Source: a virus
Direction: 5' to 3' (one strand)
DNA length: 34,579 bases
IMG/VR virus record: IMGVR_UViG_3300042478_002169
Span: 1-34,579 of that record
A model generated the notes under the pieces. That model saw only the letters and a list, made by a program, of their open reading frames with translations, searched no databases and was not told the origin of the DNA. Shown here piece after piece: positions 8,254-17,419 of the stretch (positions are counted from its first letter, which is position 1; each line of letters begins with the position of its first letter). The translations under genes were made by a program, and so were the position numbers.

Positions 8254-10036
8254 AACCTACTGTTCCTGGAAATCCGCCAAAAGGTATGCCAACATTTGAA
8301 TTACCAAATCGTAATAGACAGCCATTTAAATTTTTAGAACATTTATCTTCTTTCCAAACTTTTGTGTTATAAAGAGGATTTTGTCCTTTTACTGTATTTT
8401 CTACGCAAACAAAAAACTTAGCAGGTAAATCTGAGTTGCTTGAAATTGATTTTTCATTAAAATCGTAATTTAAAGACGGATCAAGTTTAACAAAATCTCC
8501 TTTTATATATTCAGTGTTATTATCGTAATCTCCTTTATAATTTAAATTGTTTAATTTGTAAGTTTCGTAATTTGTAAAATTTATTTGTTGTTGGCTTTCT
8601 AAAAATATTTTATTATTTTCATCCGCCATTGGAACCCCTAAATTTCCATCATCAGGAAATGAATCAAAAAAAGCAACACTATTTTTATAATCTGTTCCAG
8701 TTGATGTATAAGCAATTGGCGTTTTATATTTACTGGCTAAATAAGTGCTAACAGCTTTTACTTCATCATTTGTCAAAGCTCTTTTATAAACGATTATTTC
8801 ATAAACAATTATTTCACTTACCTCAAAAAGATTAATACCAAAATTTTTGACATTCATAACACCAGGAGTTGGTTTTCTAGTTATTTCATTTCCATCTCTA
8901 TAAAAAATCGTACTAGTAGTAGTTGCTGTTTTTGGTATAACTGCTGCATATACTCTATCTTTATCAGTAGTTTTATTTACTTGATTTAAATTTATAGCAT
9001 ATCCATCGGCATAAAAATGATTATCTTCATAAGTATTCCAATATCCTAAATTAAAAGTGTTTGTAGTTTGAGACAACCCCCTTCTTTTATAATTCTGCCC
9101 AAATTTTGTTATGTCTTTCATCGCACTGACGTAAAAAATAGTACAATCAGTATTCAAACCTGAAGTAGTAAAATCTAATCCAATAGTCATGGTATCTGCA
9201 AAATCAAACAAAATCCCTGTTTTGCCCGCTGTATTCGTAAAAACTTTAAGATTGTTAGATAAAGTTACTGGAGTGGAGAGACCGCTAGAATCTGCCCATG
9301 CAGTTAATTTAGGATATACAATTGTTGTGCCGTCACTTATTAGCAAATCAGATGTGCCAAGAACAGTTTGACTAACACCATCTTTAAACCAAGCTACAAG
9401 GTCCGTACTATAACTTGGAATTTGCGTTAAATCAGTGTATGGAAATTTTTGTATTGCTACACTTGGACCATCATAACCATTAATTTTTCCATAATTACAT
9501 CCACAACCTCTGTATTGCCACTGACATGCATCATTGAATATTTTTCTAGACGGCACAACTAAACCGTCAATATCCAATACATTTGCTAAAAGAAAATCAA
9601 CTTTATCTTTTTGTTCTACATTTTTCTTTTGAATAATATAAGTATCATTTGATATAAAAGAAGCAAAAGAAGAAGAAAAATTTTCCCCCATTGTATTTTT
9701 ATAAACACCTCCGAAATTTACATCGTCTAAATCTTTAGCTAAAATCTTTTTTCTAAAAAAACGACAACCTAATAAATCGTTTCTGTCTTTAATAAAATTA
9801 CTTATAAAATTATTAATATTTGAAATGCTTAAAACAGGACGATTTTGTTTTCCTTCGGATGAATATTCTAAATTAGAAAGCTCACAAGGTATATAAAGAT
9901 AAACTGCACCTTTAAAAATTAAATCTTTATCGAAATTCTTAGATCCATGAAATCTAAAATAACCTTCGAAATCATTAATTTTTATTTCAAACAAATCTAT
10001 AATCTCTGAGTTTCTTAGTAAAAAAAGATCTGACAT
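8231..10036 (-). CDS. Minor tail protein, lambda gpL-like, with inserted lectin and CBM-like domains
   Basis: This is a tail tip protein. Residues 1-182 follow lambda gpL: NRPVLSISN at 65-73, a LLGCRFFRKK...DDVNF block around 88-108, GLVVPSRKIF at 158-167, then the Cys region CQWQYRGCGCNYG at 171-183. The end also matches: DKCSKNLNGCLLRF (565-578) and IPFGGFPG (584-591). Lambda gpL binds a 4Fe-4S cluster with four cysteines, and the equivalents here are Cys171, Cys180, Cys566 and Cys573. Lambda has about 22 residues between the second and third, but here there are 385. The insert contains a LamG/concanavalin-like lectin fold (about 205-440) and a stretch like a type 5/12 carbohydrate-binding module (about 500-563, ending NPLYNTKVWKED). 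Total length is 601 residues against about 230 in lambda. Confidence 0.92.
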   Translation of the reverse strand: MSDLFLLRNSEIIDLFEIKINDFEGYFRFHGSKNFDKDLIFKGAVYLYIPCELSNLEYSSEGKQNRPVLSISNINNFISNFIKDRNDLLGCRFFRKKILAKDLDDVNFGGVYKNTMGENFSSSFASFISNDTYIIQKKNVEQKDKVDFLLANVLDIDGLVVPSRKIFNDACQWQYRGCGCNYGKINGYDGPSVAIQKFPYTDLTQIPSYSTDLVAWFKDGVSQTVLGTSDLLISDGTTIVYPKLTAWADSSGLSTPVTLSNNLKVFTNTAGKTGILFDFADTMTIGLDFTTSGLNTDCTIFYVSAMKDITKFGQNYKRRGLSQTTNTFNLGYWNTYEDNHFYADGYAINLNQVNKTTDKDRVYAAVIPKTATTTSTIFYRDGNEITRKPTPGVMNVKNFGINLFEVSEIIVYEIIVYKRALTNDEVKAVSTYLASKYKTPIAYTSTGTDYKNSVAFFDSFPDDGNLGVPMADENNKIFLESQQQINFTNYETYKLNNLNYKGDYDNNTEYIKGDFVKLDPSLNYDFNEKSISSNSDLPAKFFVCVENTVKGQNPLYNTKVWKEDKCSKNLNGCLLRFGNSNVGIPFGGFPGTVGYDYRLPG

Positions 10037-10069
10037 AATTATTATTGTTTTTAAAAAAGATTTTCTAAT

Positions 10070-11569
10070 TTATGATTGTTTTGTAAAAAACATATTTAAA
10101 AAAGGATGAACTAATGCAGGAGAAAAACCAAGAGATGTACTAACATTATTAATATTACCGCTCAATTGAATATCGCTTGTACTTTTTAATATGATGTTTC
10201 TATAATCATAAACTAATGATTCCGTTATATTTCTGGTTTCTAATTTCATCTGCGAAAACGAAGAATTTGAAACTCCATGTAAATAATCAAATAAAAACAA
10301 TTTTACATTTGCATCGGTATTATTACCTCCATATAGATTCGACAAACTAATCTTAAAAGTCCCAAAACTCTCTATCGGAATAGTCTTTTTTAATTTCATA
10401 CTGCCATCATAAGTTAACATTCCATTGACAAATGTTTGAAGAGTTAAAATATTATTGTCTTTGTCAACACTAGTTATTCCAGAAAACATTTCAACAAAAT
10501 ATAAAGAAAAAGTATTTAGATTTGTAGACAACACAGTAGCAGGAAAAGCAGGATTAGGAATAGTGTTTAAAACAAAAGGAACAGCAGTAGCAGGACTTGA
10601 AATGTTATTTTTAAAACTAGATATATTTGCAAAAGGAATGTTATTATAAATCTGAGATGATTTTTTATTTTTAAACATCTCAAAAGGATTAAAATTAGGA
10701 TATTTGCCCCTAAAATAAAATAAATCATTCCTGATGTTTATAAAATTTTCATAGTCTAATCTTGCGTCTGTATTATTGTCCGAATACACTTGACTATTTA
10801 AAGTGTTTCCTATAAAACTAGCAGTTGGAGAATAAAGATATACTTGATTTTGTTTGATAGTAGTTATCGCTCCAATATTGTAATTTTGAAGCTGATTTGC
10901 ATTTGTGCTATCATAAAAAGAGTGAACAGCGTTAGCTTCATTAATTATATCTGTAGTACCACTTGCTTTTCCAACCGCATAAACTAAAACAGTATAAGAT
11001 GGATTAGTTTTTATTGGTAAAGTTATTGTATTTGAAATTGCTTTATATCTATCAAGCTGATAAAAATATTTATCATAAGCTTTTACTACAGAAAGAGGAT
11101 TGTCAGCCGCGTTCGTTAAACTAACATTAGGACTAATATTTGCATTAGCAGTCCAAGTGGGTAATTTAACTCCTGTAAAATCACCAACAACCAAGTTAGA
11201 AGTTTCAAACTTAAATAAAAGATTTTGAGTGTTTGGAAAAGTTTTTTCTCTAAAATTAAAAAAGATATTAGGTAGTTTTTGTGTATTAGTTCCTATTGTT
11301 GCTATAGGCCCAGCGTTAGCTTCCGCGCCTAAAGGTGTTACTCGCGTATCCGCTCCTGCGTTCAATAAAACACCTTGTTGAGTACCACCAACAGATGCGT
11401 TTCCTGGAGCAGGTATGTTATTGCCTTGATTTGATAAGGTTGTAGCAACTGATTGAGGCGAAATATTTACAGTTGTACCTGCTGATATATTGTCCTCAGA
11501 AATCTGAACCACATCGTTTTGGACACTAATTCTATCTTCATCTAAAGTTCGTATTGAAGTTGTAGCCAT
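10070..11569 (-). CDS. Probable tail adhesin with LamG-like fold
   Basis: This is a 499-residue protein without a clear lambda counterpart. The first ~95 residues are low-complexity and polar (SIRTLDEDRISVQND and similar), probably an anchoring segment. From about 115 to 460 the pattern resembles the LamG/concanavalin-like domains of the neighbouring gpL- and gpM-like proteins: a Trp near 139, an NPSYTVLVYAVGKAS strand at 189-203, and the NGMLTYDGS hairpin typical of such lectin folds. There are no cysteines and no transmembrane segment. It lies between gpM-like and gpL-like genes and ends 33 bases before the latter, so it is most likely a tip-associated carbohydrate-binding or decoration protein. 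The lectin assignment is pattern-based and moderate. Confidence 0.6.
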   Translation of the reverse strand: MATTSIRTLDEDRISVQNDVVQISEDNISAGTTVNISPQSVATTLSNQGNNIPAPGNASVGGTQQGVLLNAGADTRVTPLGAEANAGPIATIGTNTQKLPNIFFNFREKTFPNTQNLLFKFETSNLVVGDFTGVKLPTWTANANISPNVSLTNAADNPLSVVKAYDKYFYQLDRYKAISNTITLPIKTNPSYTVLVYAVGKASGTTDIINEANAVHSFYDSTNANQLQNYNIGAITTIKQNQVYLYSPTASFIGNTLNSQVYSDNNTDARLDYENFINIRNDLFYFRGKYPNFNPFEMFKNKKSSQIYNNIPFANISSFKNNISSPATAVPFVLNTIPNPAFPATVLSTNLNTFSLYFVEMFSGITSVDKDNNILTLQTFVNGMLTYDGSMKLKKTIPIESFGTFKISLSNLYGGNNTDANVKLFLFDYLHGVSNSSFSQMKLETRNITESLVYDYRNIILKSTSDIQLSGNINNVSTSLGFSPALVHPFLNMFFTKQS

Positions 11570-11570
11570 A

Positions 11571-12995
11571 TTATGGATTTGGATTTATGAGTCTTAAATC
11601 TACATCTGTTATATAATTTATTCTTGACCCAGGAATAATAATGTTTTTAGTATCAGAAGTTGTATTGTCTGTAACTAGAAGCGCTTGACCTCCAGCAACA
11701 CCAGCATAAAAAACGCTATCAGTATCTTTATATAGATAATATTGAATTGTTTGTGCATTGTTTATAACGTTGTCTAAATTAAAAACAGGACCGCCATTTT
11801 TTGCATCGCCTACCGCACTACCAGCTTCTCCACCCAAACCATATAATTTTATATTTTCAAATTCTAATTGCATTTTAAAAATATCTGTAGCATCAGTACT
11901 AAATAGAAAAGTCTTGTCGTTTGGAACTATAAAATTTATTGCGCCTTTTACAGGTGAACTGTTTATAGGTAAAGCCGCTTTGTAAACAGCAAAAGGTTTT
12001 TTTTCTGGAAAAAATTTAATAATAGCTCCCGAATATTTTGTGAAATCTAGACTACCACCGTTATTATCTTTTAAAAACTTCAACAAATCAAAATCAACTT
12101 CACTATCAGAAATCTTACTGATTTGAAAAATTTGAGGAGTAAACTTCAAATTACTTCCCGGCGAAGGAGTTAACCCGCTAAAAGCTGTATTATCTAATTC
12201 AGGATCATAAGTTGTAAATCCAGTAACAAATGTTTGCAAACCTGAACCATCAACATTTAATCCAGAAATTCTTGCAAAATAGTTTTGATTTATTGATAAA
12301 TTTTGTAAAGTTACTGTATAATCTTCATCTAAAAAAGAATCATATTTTCCAAATAAAGGTTCGTTTTCATTAATATTATTTTTTATTTCATACGTATCTA
12401 TTGAAATAGGAGTGGTGAAAGAGCTATCTGAAAAAGTTTCTACCCTAAAACCTGTAAGATAATTTTCAGATTGTATTACGCTCCAATTATATTGAATATT
12501 TACTTGGCTATTGGGTAAATAATCTGTTACAGCATAAAATTTACCAATTCTTTTTGGTTGAGGTTGAGCAAAAACTCTTTGTCCAGAAATATCAATTATA
12601 ATATTATCATCTACACCCCCTAAAGACGAAACACTTTCAACAGTGATTCTCGCTGTTTCATGACCAGTATGCTTACCGTTTGGAGGCGATAAAGAATAAT
12701 TTGAAAATGGTTTATGTAATACAAAAACAACCCCAGAATCATTTGGATTAACTACTTTAACTATAGAATCGTTATCTGATGAATCATTTATTAAACTATC
12801 AGATATAAATATAGTTTTATCAGGAACATCACCACCTAAAACGTCAGAACTTGTAATGCCTGTCAACAATGTGTTTGATATTTTTATTGTATATTCAACC
12901 GGCGAGTTACCACTATTAATTAAAGCCAAGCCAGTTGAAAAACCAAAACCTGTTGGCACTTTATTTAAATAAAAACCTGTATAATAAATACTCAT
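11571..12995 (-). CDS. Tail adhesin with Ig-like, FN3-like and Gly-rich domains
   Basis: This 474-residue protein probably works as a tip adhesin. Residues ~5-145 look like an Ig-type domain of the ASH/choice-of-anchor-D kind (ALINSGNSPVEYTIKIS, then ITVES...IIIDISGQRV). Residues ~165-265 resemble fibronectin type III, ending in an NYFARISGLNVDGSG loop pattern. Residues ~383-440 (KLYGLGGEAGSAVGDAKNGG..., then YAGVAGGQALL) resemble the Gly-rich fold found in phage adhesins and in C-termini of lambda-type tip proteins, where Gly-rich loops face the receptor. The start overlaps the stop of the gpM-like gene by one base (TAATG), implying coupled translation. No enzymatic motif is seen. Roles are inferred from domain look and position. 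Confidence 0.65.
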   Translation of the reverse strand: MSIYYTGFYLNKVPTGFGFSTGLALINSGNSPVEYTIKISNTLLTGITSSDVLGGDVPDKTIFISDSLINDSSDNDSIVKVVNPNDSGVVFVLHKPFSNYSLSPPNGKHTGHETARITVESVSSLGGVDDNIIIDISGQRVFAQPQPKRIGKFYAVTDYLPNSQVNIQYNWSVIQSENYLTGFRVETFSDSSFTTPISIDTYEIKNNINENEPLFGKYDSFLDEDYTVTLQNLSINQNYFARISGLNVDGSGLQTFVTGFTTYDPELDNTAFSGLTPSPGSNLKFTPQIFQISKISDSEVDFDLLKFLKDNNGGSLDFTKYSGAIIKFFPEKKPFAVYKAALPINSSPVKGAINFIVPNDKTFLFSTDATDIFKMQLEFENIKLYGLGGEAGSAVGDAKNGGPVFNLDNVINNAQTIQYYLYKDTDSVFYAGVAGGQALLVTDNTTSDTKNIIIPGSRINYITDVDLRLINPNP

Positions 12996-14887
12996 TACGT
13001 TAATTTTATTTGTGTGTTAAATAAAGCCTCTGGATTTGCGGGATTTTTAAATTCAATAAATTTTACACTAATATCATTATTATTAATGAAATTGTATGTA
13101 TGATTCCATTCTGGACAGTAAACCGATATTGTTTTGTTATAAGGTTGCGGCAATGTATAAGAAAATATTTTAAAACCAGCTTTATCATCTAAAAATTTTA
13201 ATATAGCTCTTGCTTCTTGATTTGTTCTCCTATTAAATGATATAGAAAATTCTAATATATTATAATTTATTCCATCTTTTGAATATTCGATTGTCGAATT
13301 CTTCATTTCAGTTGAAAACAATCTAACGTTTTCATTTATATCGTATTCTAGATCTCCTTTAAAATAAAAATCTTTAGTAAAAAACGAATTCGCACCTGTT
13401 GGGCTTTCACTTGGGCCTATCAATATTTTATCAAAAGGACCGCTGGCAGGCCCAGTAACAGGTCCAGTTGCATTAGTAGAGTTTCTATTTATCCCTGTAT
13501 AAAAATAATATCCTCTATCAATAAAAGAGGTAGAAGGATAATAAAAAACATCATGAGTGGTTAACGAATCAACAGTTTCCGTATATGTTTTAATTTTAAT
13601 TTCGTCTAATACTACATGCATTCCTTTATAATCAAGAGAGCTATCATATAAAGATTCCGCCTCTATTGTTATTTTATTTATGTTATTATAAGATGAATTG
13701 AAATTTGCTTTTTTAAAATATAATTCTGCATTAGATTTATAAGGATTAAATAAATTAGTAGTTACCCCTTTAAATCCTTCGTATATACTTTTATTAGGTG
13801 ATTCCGGTGTATTTTCAAAGAAAGCTATTAAACATTTTGCTTGAGCGTCTGTTAATCCGTCGTATACTAAATTAAAAGTTGCATTTAATGTATTTATGGT
13901 ATTTACAATATTTGTTTTATAACCGTCTCCCATTTTTAATGGAGATAAATTAGCAGTAAAATTTGCCGAAGAACCGTAATTGAAATTAAACAAATCATTT
14001 ATATTTTTTGTCCAATAATCTTTTCCTGTAAAAAAGATAGGAGAATATTGCTCTCCAACAGGTACGTCTTTTTTAGCAAAAAATAAGCCATCAGATTCTG
14101 GGAAGTATTTTTCAAACAAGTATTTTTCATAGTAATCTATTTGTGTTTCCGATAAGATGCCTGAAAAATAGAAAAGATCATAATAGTTTATTCCATTATT
14201 TCCTGGATTATTTCCTATTTCAAAATAGCTAGAATTCCATTGAGCATTAGGAGAATTAATTTGCCCAACTTGAAGTCCATTTTGCCTAACTTTTAAACTA
14301 GTGCCAGCGTCTTGAATTAATGTAAAAATATTAGTTTCATCATAAATAGGAGAAACAGCAAAAAATGAAGTGGTATCTAAAATAAGTTGAGCCTGCAAAT
14401 TTCCATTTGTTCCCGCAACTTGTAAAGATCCATTAGGTGAATCTAATGGTCCAAATTTTATTATTTTTTGTTTATCTGTGTTGGGTTTGTTTGGCGAAGA
14501 AACGTTAGCGGCTATAAAAATAGTTCTCTTAGTATGTTCAAAACCAGTACCACTTAAAAATTCTAAATTTTTTAATGTTATGTATGGTTGATTAAATACT
14601 ACATTTGGTCTTACATTATCATCTAAAGAAAACTGCAATAAGTTTCCACTGTTAATTACTTTATTTGTCCAGCCCGTAATATTGAAATTTCCATCAGTTG
14701 CAAAATCTTCTAAATAATCATTATTAAACCAACTACATAATCCCGTATTTCCAAATCCAGTATAATTAGGATAAACTGAAATTCCTGTAATAAGCTGATA
14801 ATCTATAATATCAAATTTGTCATAACTCAAAAGAGGATCATACTCAAAAATATTTTTTATATTAAGACCTGAAATAAGTGAACTCAT
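12995..14887 (-). CDS. Minor tail protein, lambda gpM-like, duplicated, with N-terminal LamG-like domain
   Basis: This tail tip protein contains two stretches that each resemble lambda gpM (about 109 residues). Module A, about 290-420, has KMGDGY at 318-323 (lambda RFGDGY) and LTDAQAKCLIAFFEN at 345-359. Module B, about 528-615, has TNQEARAILKFLDDKAGFK (555-573) followed by SVYCPEW (588-594), matching the lambda EEATVLESFLEEHGGWK...VTCAKW segment. In front of them, residues ~45-262 form a LamG-like lectin pattern. Between the modules lies a Gly/Pro/Ser/Thr-rich linker (about 473-500). In lambda gpM sits just after the tape measure protein; here three extra genes separate them. The one-base overlap with the next gene (TAATG) suggests coupling. 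Confidence 0.85.
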   Translation of the reverse strand: MSSLISGLNIKNIFEYDPLLSYDKFDIIDYQLITGISVYPNYTGFGNTGLCSWFNNDYLEDFATDGNFNITGWTNKVINSGNLLQFSLDDNVRPNVVFNQPYITLKNLEFLSGTGFEHTKRTIFIAANVSSPNKPNTDKQKIIKFGPLDSPNGSLQVAGTNGNLQAQLILDTTSFFAVSPIYDETNIFTLIQDAGTSLKVRQNGLQVGQINSPNAQWNSSYFEIGNNPGNNGINYYDLFYFSGILSETQIDYYEKYLFEKYFPESDGLFFAKKDVPVGEQYSPIFFTGKDYWTKNINDLFNFNYGSSANFTANLSPLKMGDGYKTNIVNTINTLNATFNLVYDGLTDAQAKCLIAFFENTPESPNKSIYEGFKGVTTNLFNPYKSNAELYFKKANFNSSYNNINKITIEAESLYDSSLDYKGMHVVLDEIKIKTYTETVDSLTTHDVFYYPSTSFIDRGYYFYTGINRNSTNATGPVTGPASGPFDKILIGPSESPTGANSFFTKDFYFKGDLEYDINENVRLFSTEMKNSTIEYSKDGINYNILEFSISFNRRTNQEARAILKFLDDKAGFKIFSYTLPQPYNKTISVYCPEWNHTYNFINNNDISVKFIEFKNPANPEALFNTQIKLT

Positions 14888-14888
14888 T

Positions 14889-15683
14889 TTATATTAAAGT
14901 TTTTGTTTCTGGTATTGTTTGAATTATCTTTGCGGAAGCTAATAAATATTGACCTTCTGAAATTTCATAATTTTGATTTGTTAAAACCCCACTCACTTTA
15001 AATAAATCTAAAGAATTGTTATATGTGTCTTTCAATGTAATATTTGTAATTGCAGATTTTCCATCGATTGATAAAATTTTACCTAAAGTATTTGATTTGA
15101 TTGATAATTCAGATGTTTTATTTAATTTCGCCACTCTAAAAGGAACAACTTCATCAACATTAAAGTAAGCAGGTCTATCGCACGACATATTATAATCAAA
15201 AGAAACAATAAAACCAACACCTTCAATATCACTTGTTGTTATAAATGATTTATATCCATTTGCTATATATTCAGGAACTAATTTATTATTTAATGTTAAT
15301 CTCGATTGTTCATTAAAATCTTCTAATAAAACATTTCCATACCAATCGAACTCTGCTGATATAATAATAGGCTGAAAAGGTTCAACAGAAAAAGAAAGCG
15401 ATTTTGAATACACTTGATTAATTTTTACTCCAGCAAAAGAAACATCTATCGGAGATTCATTCAATCCGGTAATTTGTAAAAAACTAGGCAAAGACCCTGT
15501 TAAATAAAAATCAACTGATAAACCACCAACCACTGCGCCATTTGGAGCGTAATTTAATAAAGACCCATCATTCAACAAAACAGCATCAACAGAAGCTTGT
15601 GCAGATAAGCTTACATTACTTGCATAATAGTTTTGATCGCCAAATCTAAAATCAATATTTTGATAACTTAAAAAGTTTGACAT
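14889..15683 (-). CDS. Small beta-rich tail protein (possible distal tail/tube-like)
   Basis: This is a 264-residue protein of unknown exact role. I chose the ATG at 15683 (MSNFLSYQNIDFRFG) rather than an upstream one at 15758, because the upstream version would overlap the preceding gene by about 75 bases with a low-complexity peptide, while this start lies one base after that gene's stop. The sequence is all-beta in character, with no cysteine-rich or transmembrane region. Size, composition and position near the tape measure and gpM-like genes suggest a tail-tube-like or distal-tail ring protein. It has the same general build as the 304-residue protein two genes upstream, though I cannot align them confidently by eye. 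Confidence 0.6.
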   Translation of the reverse strand: MSNFLSYQNIDFRFGDQNYYASNVSLSAQASVDAVLLNDGSLLNYAPNGAVVGGLSVDFYLTGSLPSFLQITGLNESPIDVSFAGVKINQVYSKSLSFSVEPFQPIIISAEFDWYGNVLLEDFNEQSRLTLNNKLVPEYIANGYKSFITTSDIEGVGFIVSFDYNMSCDRPAYFNVDEVVPFRVAKLNKTSELSIKSNTLGKILSIDGKSAITNITLKDTYNNSLDLFKVSGVLTNQNYEISEGQYLLASAKIIQTIPETKTLI

Positions 15684-15684
15684 T

Positions 15685-17418
15685 TTAAACCACAGTGTAA
15701 GAAATTTTAGAAATGATAGTGAAATCAACTGGAGATGTTTTTCCTCCATTAGTTTCACATATTCTATATTGTAATAATCTTCCTGATGAAAACGCTGTTG
15801 ATCCTTGGAATAGATTCTTAGTGGCTCTTTTAACAGTATTTCTTGTCATCGACGAAACATCAACATATCCAATTATTCCACTTGTAGGAAATGTGACTGG
15901 ATTGCTTGGAGGGCTAATAAAAAATCCAGAAACAAATCCATCAGGAGTACCTGCATCAAAAACCGGCAAAACAGAAACTATTTCTAATCTATTAACATTA
16001 CCAACTTGGCTATCGGATGATACTAATTGAATTTCTTCAATTGTTCCAGCATATGGAGTTATGCTAAACGGCGCAAAACTATCTGTATGACCACTAGGAT
16101 TTGTATTGCAACTTCCCGGTCCATAAAAAAATGGATTAAAATATATACAATTACCAGTTACTCTCGTATGATGCACTTGTATAAATTTACCTTTACAAAA
16201 CGCATCATCTGTAGTATAACTTCCTTTTGCATTTACATTGCCATTGTTATCAACAATAAATTTTGCAGCAGAATTATTAGTACCACCACCATATAACAAA
16301 GCGAAAGAATTAAGATAAGAACCTGTATTATAAAATCCAGCAGACCACATTCTGTTTAAAGAACTTGCGGCTCCAGTTGCAAAAGTCATTAGCGCCATAT
16401 CAACAGGACCAGACGCATAAGAATTTAAAATCACAAGTTCTGATTTAGCTCTTGTTTGTGTTTCAAATATGCTGTTTGTGTAATCTGATGTCGTAACATG
16501 CAATTTAGCCGACATCGAAATTTCCCCAACACCCAATCTTTTAGTAGATACGTTATAAACTAAATTATTAGAACTTAGACTATTTGTAGGACCAATAGAA
16601 AAACTATTGCTATTTAAATTTATATACCCAGTATTTGCCGTATTAGCTAACGCTTCAGAAACTGAAGATGTTGAAGACCTAATCCTTTTTGTTAAACCCG
16701 CGCCACTAATATCTAACGGATATTCAGGTGTGATATTATTTATTCCAACATAAGAATTTGTTCCATTTTCTATATATAAAACATTTGTACCAATGATTAC
16801 ATCGTTTATGCTATTATAATTAAAAGTCAAAGGATCTGACGATACAGTGGAGCTTATATCTGCATTTTGAGGATCAAAAGAAATACCGCTATTTGCAGCT
16901 TCAAATTTTACTGTTCCGCCAGAAACATATAATTGATCAGTTAAATTAGCTGAACCAGTAAATATTCCAACTCTACCACTCACATCAATATTAAAAACGC
17001 CTGTATAATTAGAACCCGCGTTTTGAGATACTTGTATATAATAATCAGTGTCACTAGCTTTTTTTACAGTGCGCCAAACGACATCTGGAGCGAACAATGA
17101 ATACGAACCTTCTCTGGCAGCAGCGCTCGTTCTTAATCTAACCTCTGGAGGTTGACCTCCGTAATCGCCAATATCCAAAGAAACAGATGGACTAAAATTA
17201 TCTACTCCAACGTATCCATTATCGCCAACAGTTAAACCACTAGGAACAGTCTTACCAATAATACTAAAAGAATCAACTCTAGCCGTAAGACCAGTCATTG
17301 ATTTTTGTAATTCAGTTAATGATAATTGACTAGTTGTACTGCTTGTTGCAACAGCAAATACATGAGCATCGGTAATTCCTAACGATGTAATAACTGGTAA
17401 GTCTGTAAATTTAGCCAT
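15685..17418 (-). CDS. Tail fibre-like protein
   Basis: This 577-residue protein has the look of a trimeric tail fibre. It has a short N-terminal segment (AKFTDLPVITSLGITDAHVF) of a kind common at fibre N-termini, then repeated short beta elements with the theme VGxxNxxPxxxLDI (NGYVGVDNFSPSVSLDI and SYVGINNITPEYPLDI, later RLGVGEISMSAKLHV), which occurs in phage fibre shafts. The last ~170 residues, including a Cys/Phe/Gly patch (NCIYFNPFFYGPGSC) and FSITPYAGTIEEIQLVS, look like a compact C-terminal head domain such as those that bind receptors. It is inserted in the tape-measure-to-gpM interval, an unusual place for a fibre. One base separates it from both neighbours. Confidence 0.7.
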   Translation of the reverse strand: MAKFTDLPVITSLGITDAHVFAVATSSTTSQLSLTELQKSMTGLTARVDSFSIIGKTVPSGLTVGDNGYVGVDNFSPSVSLDIGDYGGQPPEVRLRTSAAAREGSYSLFAPDVVWRTVKKASDTDYYIQVSQNAGSNYTGVFNIDVSGRVGIFTGSANLTDQLYVSGGTVKFEAANSGISFDPQNADISSTVSSDPLTFNYNSINDVIIGTNVLYIENGTNSYVGINNITPEYPLDISGAGLTKRIRSSTSSVSEALANTANTGYINLNSNSFSIGPTNSLSSNNLVYNVSTKRLGVGEISMSAKLHVTTSDYTNSIFETQTRAKSELVILNSYASGPVDMALMTFATGAASSLNRMWSAGFYNTGSYLNSFALLYGGGTNNSAAKFIVDNNGNVNAKGSYTTDDAFCKGKFIQVHHTRVTGNCIYFNPFFYGPGSCNTNPSGHTDSFAPFSITPYAGTIEEIQLVSSDSQVGNVNRLEIVSVLPVFDAGTPDGFVSGFFISPPSNPVTFPTSGIIGYVDVSSMTRNTVKRATKNLFQGSTAFSSGRLLQYRICETNGGKTSPVDFTIISKISYTVV

Positions 17419-17419
17419 T

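Noticed and set aside
8231-14887. Diversity-generating retroelement variable region in the lectin-like tip genes
   Set aside because: No reverse transcriptase, template repeat or paired near-identical segment with adenine-specific changes is visible in the window.
14889-15758. Longer start (289 residues) for the small tail protein
   Set aside because: The extra 25 residues overlap the end of the fibre-like gene and read as low-complexity sequence; the ATG at 15683 fits the operon's one-base spacing.
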